From: Streptomyces sp. NBC_01255
Lineage (GTDB): Bacteria; Actinomycetota; Actinomycetes; Streptomycetales; Streptomycetaceae
NCBI RefSeq assembly: GCF_036226445.1
Contig: NZ_CP108474.1
Location: forward strand, 1,178,001 to 1,242,000
Direction of reading: 5' to 3'
Length of the DNA stretch: 64,000 bases
This document shows, piece after piece, positions 36,814-44,767 of this stretch. How positions within the stretch are numbered: the stretch's first letter is position 1; the number at the start of each line of letters is the position of its first letter. The position numbers were made by a program, and so were the translations under genes. Under the pieces are notes generated by a model. The model saw only the letters and a program-made list of their open reading frames with translations, did not search any database and had not been told where the DNA came from.

Positions 36814-37161
36814 TCACGCCCCTGCTGCCCGGAAGATTTCCGCAGTGTCAGGGTGAGGGCCGTCGTTCGCCCACTCCAGCGGGGACTGGCCTGTGCCGTG
36901 GTCTTCGCGAAGGTGGGGATCGGCGCCATGCGCCAACAACTGCCGGACCGTTTCGGCGTGCCCCCAGCAGGCGGCTGCGCACAGCGGTGTGCCCTCCGAG
37001 CCGAGGCCGCTGCTTTCGGTGTCGGGAGAAGCCCCGGCTTCCATGAGCAGACGAGCTATCTCGGCCTCGCCCTGCACCGAAGCCAGGTACAGCGGAGTGG
37101 TGCCGTCACTGTTCCGTCTCTCTGGACTCGCTCCCCTGCGCAACAGGGCCTTCGTGTGCAT
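36814..37161 (-). CDS. Small ankyrin-repeat protein
   Basis: The 115-residue product from ATG 37161 has three ankyrin units (DGTTPLYLASVQGEAEIARLLMEAGAS, EGTPLCAAACWGHAETVRQLLAHGAD, GQSPLEWANDGPHPDTAEIFRAAG). AGGTGA lies five bases before this ATG. The frame upstream still reads like the first ankyrin helix (SRRLFEAVLTGD) back to about 37200 but has no ATG, GTG or TTG, so either the protein starts inside its first repeat or a rare start is used. It follows the M48 protease gene by 83 bases and may be the last gene of the cyclase operon, as a protein-protein interaction part. Confidence 0.75.
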   Translation of the reverse strand: MHTKALLRRGASPERRNSDGTTPLYLASVQGEAEIARLLMEAGASPDTESSGLGSEGTPLCAAACWGHAETVRQLLAHGADPHLREDHGTGQSPLEWANDGPHPDTAEIFRAAGA

Positions 37162-37244
37162 GGCGTCACCTGTCAGGACTGCCTCGAAGAGGCGGCGGGA
37201 GAGCTTGCCGAGCGCCTGTCCGACCCTGATCCGCCGGACAGGTT

Positions 37245-38669
37245 CTAGGAGGCCGAGCGCTGGATCTGCTGGGACATGACGAGCCGGACGTTCCGCAGGC
37301 GCGTCTCGGTGTTCGTGTGCGCTGCCCGGGCCACGAGACGCCCGCTGCCCGCGGCCTTCCAGGACTCCGGGTAGGGCTGTCCTGCAGGGGGCTGCCCGGG
37401 GGACGGCTGCGGGTACGCCGGCGGCATCCCCGGGGGCAACGGCATCGGCTTCGGCACGGGCGTCGCCGTCGCCTGGGCCTCCGCCATGAGGACCGTCTCC
37501 AGCGCCTGGCCGAACCCGAGCCCCACCGCGTACGCGTCGGCGCGGAACTCGGCCCGCCGGTGCAGCCACGCGATGAGCAGCGGACCGGCCGCCACCGGTA
37601 GGACGAACCACCAGTGCCCCTCCACGAACGTGAAGACGAAGAGGAACTGAACGATCATCAGCGAGAGGCAGCCGCCGCAGGCGACACCGGCCCAGTGCCT
37701 CGTCCGGAAGAGGAGGAAGAGGAGGGCGAGGATGCCCCGCCCGGCCGCCCGCGCGGGCAGGGCGTACCAGTCGGCCAGCATGGCCGCCCAGGTGTGACCG
37801 CCCACGTGGTGCCCGAGCTCGTGCGCGAGCACCGCGCCCAGACGGGAGTTGGGCAGCCGCTCCATCGCGTGCCGGGTGACGGCGACGATGTGCCCGGCGG
37901 CGGCCGTCGCGTTCAGCTCGGTGCGCTCCTGGATCCAGAGTTCGTACGTCTCCTGGTCCACGCCCGCGCGCCGGGTCACCTGCTCCCACACCACGTCCAG
38001 CCGCCGGGCCTCCTCCGGGGTGGGCCGGCGCATCCCGAACAGGCGCCGGGCGATGGCCGATTCGACCTTGCGATGGAAGACCAACGGCCCGGAGAGCAGC
38101 CAGACCACAGGCACGACGACCGCGAGGACGGGGTTGACCAGAGCGGACAGGAAGGTGACCACGCCCAGGCTGATCAACCCGATGGGCAGGGTCACGAGGA
38201 GATGGGACAAGGCGGCGCCGTCGATCCCCCGCTGTACGGCCTTCACCATCCGGCGGCCGTGGTCCAGGGCCAGGTCGTCATGGCTGACGACGAGCCCCGG
38301 AACCGGCGGGGGCGGGGTCGGGGTCGGGGAGGGAGGCTGCTCGGCGGCAGCCGTCGGCACGTACGCGTCGACGGGCACCGCCGCGCCGGGGTAGGCAGGC
38401 GCTACCGCACCACCCGGGTACACAGGCGGAGCCGACTCCCCCGGATACGCGGGCGGAGCATCCCCCGAGTGGGCGGGAGGCGGATCCTCTCCCGGGTATG
38501 GCGGAGGAGCGGGCTCACCCGGGTATGACGGGGGCGGCGTCGCCTCCCGGTGTGCGGGCGGCGCGGGCGCCTCTCCGGGATACGGAGGGGGTGTTCCCCG
38601 CTCTCCCGGATACGGGGGCGTGACCTCCTCCCCCGGATACGGCGGCGGGACGTCCTCGTGGTCGGACAT
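37245..38669 (-). CDS. M48-family membrane metalloprotease with proline-rich YPG repeats
   Basis: The 474-residue protein has a disordered N-terminus of about 125 residues with eight YPG units (PPYPGE type), two helices near 157-195 (LLVTLPIGLISLGVVTFLSALV onward), and an HtpX-like peptidase with zinc motif HELGH at 283-287 and third ligand Glu374 in AEFRADAYA, then two more membrane segments near 310-365. M48 proteases such as HtpX cut misfolded membrane proteins. The ATG has AGGAGA nine bases upstream. It follows the three-helix effector-like gene by 75 bases on the same strand. Confidence 0.9.
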   Translation of the reverse strand: MSDHEDVPPPYPGEEVTPPYPGERGTPPPYPGEAPAPPAHREATPPPSYPGEPAPPPYPGEDPPPAHSGDAPPAYPGESAPPVYPGGAVAPAYPGAAVPVDAYVPTAAAEQPPSPTPTPPPPVPGLVVSHDDLALDHGRRMVKAVQRGIDGAALSHLLVTLPIGLISLGVVTFLSALVNPVLAVVVPVVWLLSGPLVFHRKVESAIARRLFGMRRPTPEEARRLDVVWEQVTRRAGVDQETYELWIQERTELNATAAAGHIVAVTRHAMERLPNSRLGAVLAHELGHHVGGHTWAAMLADWYALPARAAGRGILALLFLLFRTRHWAGVACGGCLSLMIVQFLFVFTFVEGHWWFVLPVAAGPLLIAWLHRRAEFRADAYAVGLGFGQALETVLMAEAQATATPVPKPMPLPPGMPPAYPQPSPGQPPAGQPYPESWKAAGSGRLVARAAHTNTETRLRNVRLVMSQQIQRSAS

Positions 38670-38744
38670 GTCGATGTGTCTCCTGACGGTTTTGCGTGAC
38701 GAATCGTCGACGGCGCCGCCCGCACGCGCTGCGGCCCCTCCGTC

Positions 38745-39296
38745 TCAGCCGGCGAGCAGCGCGCCGGGCAGCAGCACCAGCGCCAGCGTGAACCCGGCGA
38801 TGCCCACCCTCAGCCATTCGTACTTGATGGAGACGATCCGGCTGTTCTCCATGAGCGAGGCGATGACGGCGGCCCTGGGGGCACGGTCGGTCTCCCGCAG
38901 CGCTTCCTCCAGGACCTCCTGGCCTCGGCGGGCCGCGCCGCGGATGTCCGCGAAGTGGGTGAGGGGGTCGCCCGGCTGCCAGCCGACCGTCCGGTACCGG
39001 GGTACGACGGCCATGAGCAGGGCCGCGAGCGAGACGACGAAGCAGGCGGCCCCGGCCCACCACAGCACCTGGCCCACCCCCGAGAGGTCGGTCGGGTGCC
39101 AGCCGCGCGCGGCGAGCACGCCGACGAGCGCGGCTGCGGCCATGCCCTGCGCCGCCACCAGGATGGAGCCCTTGGTGTCGGCGCGGACGGCCTCCTGCCG
39201 CAGTTCGCCCAGGAGCCGCTCGGCCGCGCCCTGCGACAGGTGCTGTGCCTCCGGTACGGGTACGGGACCCGCTGCTTCGGGCGCGGTCTCGCTCAT
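38745..39296 (-). CDS. Three-helix membrane protein resembling Pycsar effectors (PycTM-like)
   Basis: The 183-residue protein has a cytoplasmic helix with LLGELRQEAVRADTKGSIL (27-45), membrane helices near 44-63 and 76-98, a cytoplasmic segment with YRTVGWQPGDPLTHFADIR (101-119), and a last helix near 163-182. This arrangement, including the RADxK motif before helix one and the PLTHFADI motif, matches the Pycsar-effector (PycTM, formerly DUF5706) proteins, whose known members impair the membrane on binding a cyclic pyrimidine nucleotide. It overlaps the SPFH-like gene by 4 bases. Family assignment is from memory of the motif; a SLATT-type two-helix effector is the alternative. Confidence 0.75.
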   Translation of the reverse strand: MSETAPEAAGPVPVPEAQHLSQGAAERLLGELRQEAVRADTKGSILVAAQGMAAAALVGVLAARGWHPTDLSGVGQVLWWAGAACFVVSLAALLMAVVPRYRTVGWQPGDPLTHFADIRGAARRGQEVLEEALRETDRAPRAAVIASLMENSRIVSIKYEWLRVGIAGFTLALVLLPGALLAG

Positions 39297-40510
39297 CGCG
39301 GCGGCTGCCGGGGCGTGTTGTAGCCGAAGACGGGCGCGTCCTCCGGTGGGGCCTCGGCTGCCGCGGTTCCTGCTCCTGCTCCGGTTCCGGTTCCGGCTCC
39401 GGCTCCGGCTCCGGGCAGCTGCTCCTCGGCGGGGACAGGGGCCGGGGCCGGGACCGCGGGCCGCGGCTGCGCCGGGCCCGGGGAGAGTTTCGCGCCCAGG
39501 ACTTCCTTGATGACGTTGGCCGCGAGCCGGCGCGGTTCGTCCATCTGGTGCTCCTCCAGGCCGCCCGGCCCGCCGCCGAGCGCCTGGATGGCGACCGTCA
39601 GCTGGTTCTTCATCACCAGCAACTGGTCCTGGCGCAGGTTCTCCATCACGAGCCGGGCGTCCTCGGGGTGCCGGGCGAGCTGGAAGGCCATCGCGGCCGG
39701 GCCGCCGCGCTCCAGGTAGTAGGCGTAGTAGTCGATCTTCTTGGCCTCGATCTCCTGGAGCTCCAGCTCCTGCTGCCCGCGGGCGAGGCTGCGCTCGTGG
39801 TCGAGCTCCTGCTGCTGGAAGTCGATGCGGTGCTGCTGCCGGCCCTGCACGAGCGCGCGTTCCGCGGCCAGTTCGTCCTCCCGCATGAGCAGCGCGTGCT
39901 GCGGTTCGAGCTTCTCCCGCGCGAACGCGATCTCGCGCATCTGGCGTTCCTGTTCGAGGGCCGCCTCGTCCCGCCGGATCTGCAGGATGCAACGGACGTC
40001 GAGCCCGGCCCGCGCGCCCAGCGGCCCGGTGGCCTCGATGGCCTTGCGGGCGTGGGATTCGGCCGCCGCGCTGTCCTCCATGGCGAAGCCGCGGAGCACG
40101 GGCCGGACGGCCTGCTCGACGAGGCGCTGCACCATGGCCGGGACGTTCCGCTCGCCGCTCGCCACGAAGGCGGCCGGGTCGAGGACCTGCCAGGTGCAGC
40201 TGAGGGACACCTCGAACAGGAAGGCGTCGCGCTGACTGGGGATGGCGAGGAGGGTGGCGGCCTCGTGCCACCCCATGTCCACCTCGTACACGCTGGTCCA
40301 GCGCCGGGTGGCGAGGTCCGTACGGCTCGGGCGGCTCGGCGGCAGATAGGTGTCGAGGCTTCCCTGGGCCGTGGTGAACACGAGGGCGTGGTCGATGCGC
40401 GTGGCGCGCAGCGGCTTGAAGCGGGACAGCTCCTGGATCGTGACCACCGGGTCGACGAGTGCGGTGTGGCGGTTCGCGTCCTGCTGCCACTGGGGCGGCT
40501 GGCTCATCAT
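39293..40510 (-). CDS. SPFH/band-7-like protein with coiled coil
   Basis: The 405-residue protein looks like an SPFH (stomatin-type) domain at about 65-180 (VSLSCTWQVLDPAAFVASG, AMVQRLVEQAVRPVLRGFAMEDSA) followed by a long charged coiled coil at 180-265 (LEQERQMREIAFAREKLEP, QQELDHERSLARGQQELEL) and a Pro/Ala/Gly-rich tail. The usual SPFH N-terminal membrane hairpin is absent. SPFH proteins form rings that organise membranes and often partner proteases. Two ATGs stand side by side at 40510 and 40507; AAGGAG is 11 bases upstream. It is coupled to the downstream membrane-protein gene. Confidence 0.72.
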   Translation of the reverse strand: MMSQPPQWQQDANRHTALVDPVVTIQELSRFKPLRATRIDHALVFTTAQGSLDTYLPPSRPSRTDLATRRWTSVYEVDMGWHEAATLLAIPSQRDAFLFEVSLSCTWQVLDPAAFVASGERNVPAMVQRLVEQAVRPVLRGFAMEDSAAAESHARKAIEATGPLGARAGLDVRCILQIRRDEAALEQERQMREIAFAREKLEPQHALLMREDELAAERALVQGRQQHRIDFQQQELDHERSLARGQQELELQEIEAKKIDYYAYYLERGGPAAMAFQLARHPEDARLVMENLRQDQLLVMKNQLTVAIQALGGGPGGLEEHQMDEPRRLAANVIKEVLGAKLSPGPAQPRPAVPAPAPVPAEEQLPGAGAGAGTGTGAGAGTAAAEAPPEDAPVFGYNTPRQPPR

Positions 40511-40560
40511 GGTGACTTGGGCTCCTTGGGACCGTGCTGGCGGCGTGCGCCCGAGAGCTC

Positions 40561-40612
40561 ACGCCGAAGATGTACGCGGGGCGGTTTACGCGGGGGGGGG
40601 TACGCGGGCGGT
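40561..40612. repeat. TACGCGGG repeats and a nine-G run between two operon genes
   Basis: The 102-base gap between the P-loop protein stop and the SPFH start contains several imperfect copies of TACGCGGGgcGGT and a run of nine G at 40592-40600. It lies outside coding sequence, where the nine-G run could vary in length by slippage. Confidence 0.5.
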
Positions 40613-42985
40613 CTACGCCGGGGTACGGGCGTCCGCGTCCCGTGGCGCGGACACCAGGACGAGGGCGCGCAGCCGGAGGGCCACGGAGGGCGGGGCGGCG
40701 TCGCCCTCGCTCCGCAGGTTCTCCAGCAGGTACACCAGGCGCCTGTGGTCCTCGGTGGAGACCGCGAGCAGCGGCAGCAGATCGGCGAGCGCGGTCTCGG
40801 CTCCCCGGTCGTCCTCGGCACCGCGGACCCATTGGCGCAGGGTGACGAGTCCGGACGCGGAACACTCGGGGTCGTTGAGGACGCCGCGCCACAGCGCGGC
40901 GAGGGCGTGCCGCAGCACCGCCCCGCCCGTGCCGGGTGTCGCGTCGCTGCGTGCGAACAGATCGAGCAGCAGAGGACGTCCCGTACCGCCGGGCCCGTCC
41001 GTGGGTCCGCAGGCATGGACCGTGGCGCGCAGCGCGAAGTCCCTCGTGGTGCCGCGCATCAGGGGCGGCAGCGCGCCCCACAGGCCGGCGACGGTGTCCC
41101 AGTCGTCGCGCGCGGCCGCTTCCTGGCCCGCGGCGAGGAGCAGGGCGGCGGCGGACTGGGCGAGTTCGTCGCGTTCGTTAGCCCAGCCGCGGGCGGGACC
41201 GCCGCGGGCCTCCAGGCCTCGTACGGCCTCGGTGAGCGCGGCGAGCGCCTCCGCGGGGAAGGCGTCCCCGACCAGGGCGTAGCCGCGGACGGCCGTCCAG
41301 CGGAGCCGGTGGTCGGGGGCGACGCACCACTCCGCGAGGATGCGGGAGACGTGCGGGGCGCCCAGGTGATGGGCGAGGGCCAGGGCGTTGGCGGCGGCGA
41401 GCCGGGCGCGCAGCCGGCGGTCCGCCGCCCAGGAGCGGATGAGGAGCGCCATGGCCGACGGCAGGTCGGCCTCGGCCATGACCGCGGCGGTGGCGGCGGC
41501 GCGGGTCCGGACGACGGGCCGGGGGTCGTCGGCGAGGCGGCGCAGCCACGCCACGAGCGCGGGCCGGGCCGAGGGGTGGCCCGTCCAGACCTCGCGCAGC
41601 AGGGTGATGGCGGTGAGCCTGTCCCTGAACTGCACCTTCGTCTGGAGCACCGGGCCCCACTCGGTCTCCTCCGGCTCCTGGTAGCGGTCGGCGAGTGCCT
41701 GCTCGACGCGTTGGGCGCTGGAGGTGCCGAAGACGGGGATGCGGGCGGGTTCCCCGGGGTTCTCGATGCGCTGGAGGAGGGCGAAGAGGACGTCGCTCAG
41801 TTCGGCGGTGAGGGGGTACGGAGCCTCGTCGAAGGTGGCGAGGGCGATGAGGAAGGCCTTGTCGTGCAGGCTGTGGTCCGCGCTGTCGAACCACTCCCTG
41901 ACCTGGCGTTCGGCGGCGTAGTGGCCGAACGCGCCGAGCTCGGCCAGGGACACCGTGCCGCGGGCGTGGCCGGCGACGCGTTCGGCGAAGCGGGCCGTGT
42001 CGGCGACCGGCCGGTGGTGGGCGAGGACGGCTCGTACCTCGGCGAGGGCGAGGAGTTCGTCGACGGTCCGTCCTGCCAGGTCCTTGTGCCTGAGGTGTCC
42101 GGCGAGCAGGGCGGCGGGCTCGGGCGGCTCCCAGGGAACCGGGCTCACACTGCCGTGGACGACGGGGTGGGGTCCGACGACGACGACGAGGTGACTGTCG
42201 GCGGCGTGGAGCCGTTCGCCGAGGGCGCGGATGTGGTGTTCGCGCAGGGGGCGTTCGGCGGTGGTGACGAAGTCGGCGACGAGATGGCCGCAGCCTTCGC
42301 GGAGCTCTCCGGCGAGCCGGCCCGGCGGGAGCGCCGGGTCGAGGGCCCGGTAGGAGCGGGAGCCGGCGGCGCGGAGCAGCATGAGGGCGGCCGCGCGGCG
42401 GCCCGTGGTGGCGGGCCCGGAGAGGACGGCCACGCGGTGTGCGCGGAGTCCGGCGAGAGCGAGGGCGAAGGGGCTACCGGGCTGCCACGGCTCGTCGGGT
42501 AAGTCCGCGTCGGGGCCGCCGTCGACCGGGGCGGTCCCGCCGACGTACGCCGCCGCGTCCTCCCCCTTCTCCACGGGGTGGACGAAGGTCCGCGCGAGTG
42601 CCTCGACTTCGGTACGGGGGATCTCGCCGGAGCGTTCCTCGGTGTCGCCGCCGAGGTGGTACTCCACTTTGCTGCCGCCGAGGATGACGTCTCCGGTGAC
42701 CTGTCCGCCGCTGACACCGTGCTGGTCGCCGCCGACCAGCGAACCGCCGATGCGGGCGGAGTGGCCGAGCATGATGCCGGGGCTGTGCCGGTAGAGGTCG
42801 CGGCGGGAGTCCCAGGCGTGCTCCGTCTCGCTGTCGGCGCCGGCCGACTCGTCGGCGCCGGTGGTCGCGTCGGCGCCGGTGGTCGCGTCGGCGGTCCCGT
42901 CCGGGGTGTGGGGGTCCGTCGCGGCCCGGTCCGGGTGCGGGCCCTGCCCGTCCGGGTCGGCCTGGTGGTCCTGGGGTGTGTTCAC
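40613..42985 (-). CDS. Large P-loop-like protein with helical repeats and an N-terminal Gly-rich motif
   Basis: The 790-residue protein has a disordered acidic N-terminus with TTGADA repeats (about 30-50), the Gly-rich motif at 79-104, a possible NTPase segment (VAVLSGPATTGRRAAALMLL, degenerate Walker A at 190-197; HLVVVVGPHP further on), and a long helical C-terminal half with HEAT-like units (RPVVRTRAAATAAVMAEAD, LRARLAAANALALAHHLG, LRWTAVRGYALVGD). This is the layout of STAND/NLR-like sensors: an N-terminal adaptor, a nucleotide switch and a repeat sensor. The Walker A is unusual, so ATPase activity is uncertain. Its GTG overlaps the cyclase stop by 4 bases. Confidence 0.7.
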   Translation of the reverse strand: MNTPQDHQADPDGQGPHPDRAATDPHTPDGTADATTGADATTGADESAGADSETEHAWDSRRDLYRHSPGIMLGHSARIGGSLVGGDQHGVSGGQVTGDVILGGSKVEYHLGGDTEERSGEIPRTEVEALARTFVHPVEKGEDAAAYVGGTAPVDGGPDADLPDEPWQPGSPFALALAGLRAHRVAVLSGPATTGRRAAALMLLRAAGSRSYRALDPALPPGRLAGELREGCGHLVADFVTTAERPLREHHIRALGERLHAADSHLVVVVGPHPVVHGSVSPVPWEPPEPAALLAGHLRHKDLAGRTVDELLALAEVRAVLAHHRPVADTARFAERVAGHARGTVSLAELGAFGHYAAERQVREWFDSADHSLHDKAFLIALATFDEAPYPLTAELSDVLFALLQRIENPGEPARIPVFGTSSAQRVEQALADRYQEPEETEWGPVLQTKVQFRDRLTAITLLREVWTGHPSARPALVAWLRRLADDPRPVVRTRAAATAAVMAEADLPSAMALLIRSWAADRRLRARLAAANALALAHHLGAPHVSRILAEWCVAPDHRLRWTAVRGYALVGDAFPAEALAALTEAVRGLEARGGPARGWANERDELAQSAAALLLAAGQEAAARDDWDTVAGLWGALPPLMRGTTRDFALRATVHACGPTDGPGGTGRPLLLDLFARSDATPGTGGAVLRHALAALWRGVLNDPECSASGLVTLRQWVRGAEDDRGAETALADLLPLLAVSTEDHRRLVYLLENLRSEGDAAPPSVALRLRALVLVSAPRDADARTPA
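42672..42750. repeat. Copy A of a motif-encoding direct repeat
   Basis: This stretch in the P-loop gene is nearly identical at DNA level to 43022-43100 in the cyclase gene, 350 bases away. It encodes SLVGGDQHGVSGGQVTGDV and flanking residues of the N-terminal motif (residues 79-104). Differences are mostly at third codon positions, so the protein motif is under selection. Confidence 0.85.
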
Positions 42986-43875
42986 GACCGGCTCCCGTCG
43001 GTGGGGTCGTCCTCGGCACGGGTGCCGCCGAGGACGACGTCACCGGTGACCTGTCCGCCACTCACGCCGTGCTGGTCGCCGCCGACGAGCGAGCCGTGGA
43101 TCACGGGCGCACCGTGGAAGTGGAACACGGCCCCGGCGGCCGGCGCCTGCGGAGCCCCTGCGGGCGCGGGCGCGGGGGCGGGTGCAGCAACGGCCGCAGG
43201 TACGGGGGCAGACCCGGCGGCAGGTACGGGGGCAGACCCGGCCGCAGGAGCCGCGGCGGGCGCGGTGGCAGCCCCGGGGGCCCGGTCCGCAGCGGCGCCC
43301 TGGTGGATCCAGGCGGGCAGGACACCGTCCTTCACAGTGACGTCCGCACGCCGGAAGAGTTCCGGCCGTACCCCTCGGTGGCCGTGCCGGACCACGCCCT
43401 CGTACACCGGTGCGCTCACCGCGAGGACGCAGTGCTCGTCCCCGCGCTCGGCGAGGGCGGACCGCAGGACGTCCGCGTCGAGCAGCCGGCAGGCCTGGTT
43501 GAGGTCGTGGCCGACGAGTCCCCCGGTCGTCCCGGCGTGCGGGTCGTGGGCCACCTCGCCGGCGGCGAGGACGATCCTCAGCCGCATCTGGGCGCTGTCC
43601 GAGGCGAGCAGGTTGTGCTCGTGGAGGAGTTCGGGGGTGGTGGTGAGCAGCGACCGCAGGAGCACGGTCTTCGCCACGTCCCCGCTGAGCAGCACGATCA
43701 GACCGTCGCCGCGGTCCTCGCAGTACTGCTGGGTGGCCTCGACGCCGGCAGCCTGGAGCGTCTGGTCCACGATCTTGTTGAAGGTGCGCCGCAGGACGGC
43801 CTGCACCACGTCGTCGCGACGGCTGAACCGCTCGATGTCGAGCAGCAGGATGGTCCGGTTGACAGGCTCGCGCAT
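42982..43875 (-). CDS. Class III nucleotidyl cyclase domain protein with C-terminal Gly-rich motif
   Basis: The 297-residue protein starts with a class III cyclase fold: TILLLDIERFSRRDD with metal ligand Asp13, and YCEDRGDGLIVLL with the second ligand Asp57, 44 residues later, as in characterised enzymes. LRIVLAAGEVAHDP and GLVGHDLNQACRLLDA follow. The residues that select ATP, GTP, UTP or CTP cannot be fixed by eye. A Pro/Ala-rich linker (about 205-250) carries two GSAPVPAA repeats and ends in the motif at 259-284. ATG has GGAAGG upstream. It is first in an operon of up to six genes, after a Crp/Fnr gene and a CRP-like box. Confidence 0.8.
   Translation of the reverse strand: MREPVNRTILLLDIERFSRRDDVVQAVLRRTFNKIVDQTLQAAGVEATQQYCEDRGDGLIVLLSGDVAKTVLLRSLLTTTPELLHEHNLLASDSAQMRLRIVLAAGEVAHDPHAGTTGGLVGHDLNQACRLLDADVLRSALAERGDEHCVLAVSAPVYEGVVRHGHRGVRPELFRRADVTVKDGVLPAWIHQGAAADRAPGAATAPAAAPAAGSAPVPAAGSAPVPAAVAAPAPAPAPAGAPQAPAAGAVFHFHGAPVIHGSLVGGDQHGVSGGQVTGDVVLGGTRAEDDPTDGSRS
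43022..43100. repeat. Copy B of the motif-encoding direct repeat
   Basis: Partner of 42672-42750. It encodes the C-terminal motif of the cyclase (residues 259-284, IHGSLVGGDQHGVSGGQ onward). Confidence 0.85.
43195..43242. repeat. Two 24-base tandem copies in the cyclase linker
   Basis: Two 24-base copies (43195-43218, 43219-43242), followed by a partial third, encode GSAPVPAA repeats in the linker between the cyclase domain and the Gly-rich motif. Copy change keeps the frame and would only alter linker length. Confidence 0.75.
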
Positions 43876-43986
43876 GGCCGCCTTCCGCTGGAGACGCTGG
43901 TGAAACGGCCCGCTCGGGGCCTTGTGGACATCAAGAAGATGCCAGGGGAGGGGAGTTCGAGGCGACGGAACCTAGCACACTCGTTA

Positions 43987-44002
43987 TGTGACCATGTGCA
44001 CA
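43987..44002. promoter_or_regulatory. CRP-like box upstream of the cyclase operon
   Basis: TGTGA-CCATGT-GCACA differs from the classical TGTGA-N6-TCACA at one position and is near the Streptomyces Crp pattern GTG-N6-GNCAC. It lies about 112 bases before the cyclase start codon, in the 177-base gap after the Crp/Fnr gene. Confidence 0.6.
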
Positions 44003-44052
44003 GAACGGGTCCGGCGCCGGCCGGTCCCGCGGCCCTCGACGGGCCTTTCCGG

Positions 44053-44739
44053 TCAGCCGTTCCCGGAGCGCGCCATCTGCCGGAGTACGTCAGGTCGTAC
44101 GACGACGATCCCGCGCCGCCCGGTCCGTACGATGCCCCGCTCCCGTAGCTGCTTGAGGAGTCGCGCGACCGCCTCGCGCGAGGCGCCGACCGAGCCCGCG
44201 AGTTCGCTCTGACTGAGACCGGCGGTGAGCTGGACGCCGTCCTCCGACTCCTCGCCGTGGGTACGGATCAGTTCGAGCAGGAGCAGGGCGAGCCGCTCCT
44301 GCACGGCGAGCGAGGCGAACTGCACACGCCGCCGGTCACCGGCGCGCGTGCGGTCGGCGGTGAGGGCCAGCAACTTCCGTGCGATGCCGGGCCGTTCGTC
44401 GAGGAGGGCGCCGAACCGCTCGGCGTCGACGGCGAGTGCCTCGACGGGTTCGAGCGCGATGACGGTCGCGCCGCGCGGCCGCCCGCTGAGCAGGGCCTGC
44501 TCGCCGACGATGTCGCCGGGTCCTCGGAGCGCGAGGAGTGCCTCGTATCCGTTGGGCGCCGCGGAGGTCACCTTGGCCCAGCCGGAGAGGATGATCAGGA
44601 CGTGGGTCGAGGGCTCGTGCTCCCGCAGCAGGATCTGCCGTGCGGGGAAGGCGAGGTGGCCGCCGCCGCGGAAGAGCTCCTGCCGGTCTTCGGTGTCCAG
44701 GCTTGCCACGAAGGGGACTTGGTCCTCGAACTGCGTCAA
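44053..44739 (-). CDS. Crp/Fnr-family cyclic-nucleotide-binding regulator
   Basis: The 228-residue protein has a cyclic-nucleotide beta-roll with phosphate-binding cassette PGDIVGEQALLSGRPRGATV, in which the Glu and Arg that hold ribose and phosphate in CRP are kept, a dimer helix and a C-terminal HTH (GLSQSELAGSVGASREAVARLLKQLRERGIV). The TTG at 44739 is preferred because GGGAGA lies just upstream and the conserved part (TQFEDQVPF) begins there; the upstream frame only reads through a tandem repeat. It is upstream of the cyclase operon on the same strand and may read its product. Confidence 0.87.
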   Translation of the reverse strand: MTQFEDQVPFVASLDTEDRQELFRGGGHLAFPARQILLREHEPSTHVLIILSGWAKVTSAAPNGYEALLALRGPGDIVGEQALLSGRPRGATVIALEPVEALAVDAERFGALLDERPGIARKLLALTADRTRAGDRRRVQFASLAVQERLALLLLELIRTHGEESEDGVQLTAGLSQSELAGSVGASREAVARLLKQLRERGIVRTGRRGIVVVRPDVLRQMARSGNG

Positions 44740-44767
44740 CTGTCTCTCCCGACTGCCTCTTCGGGCC

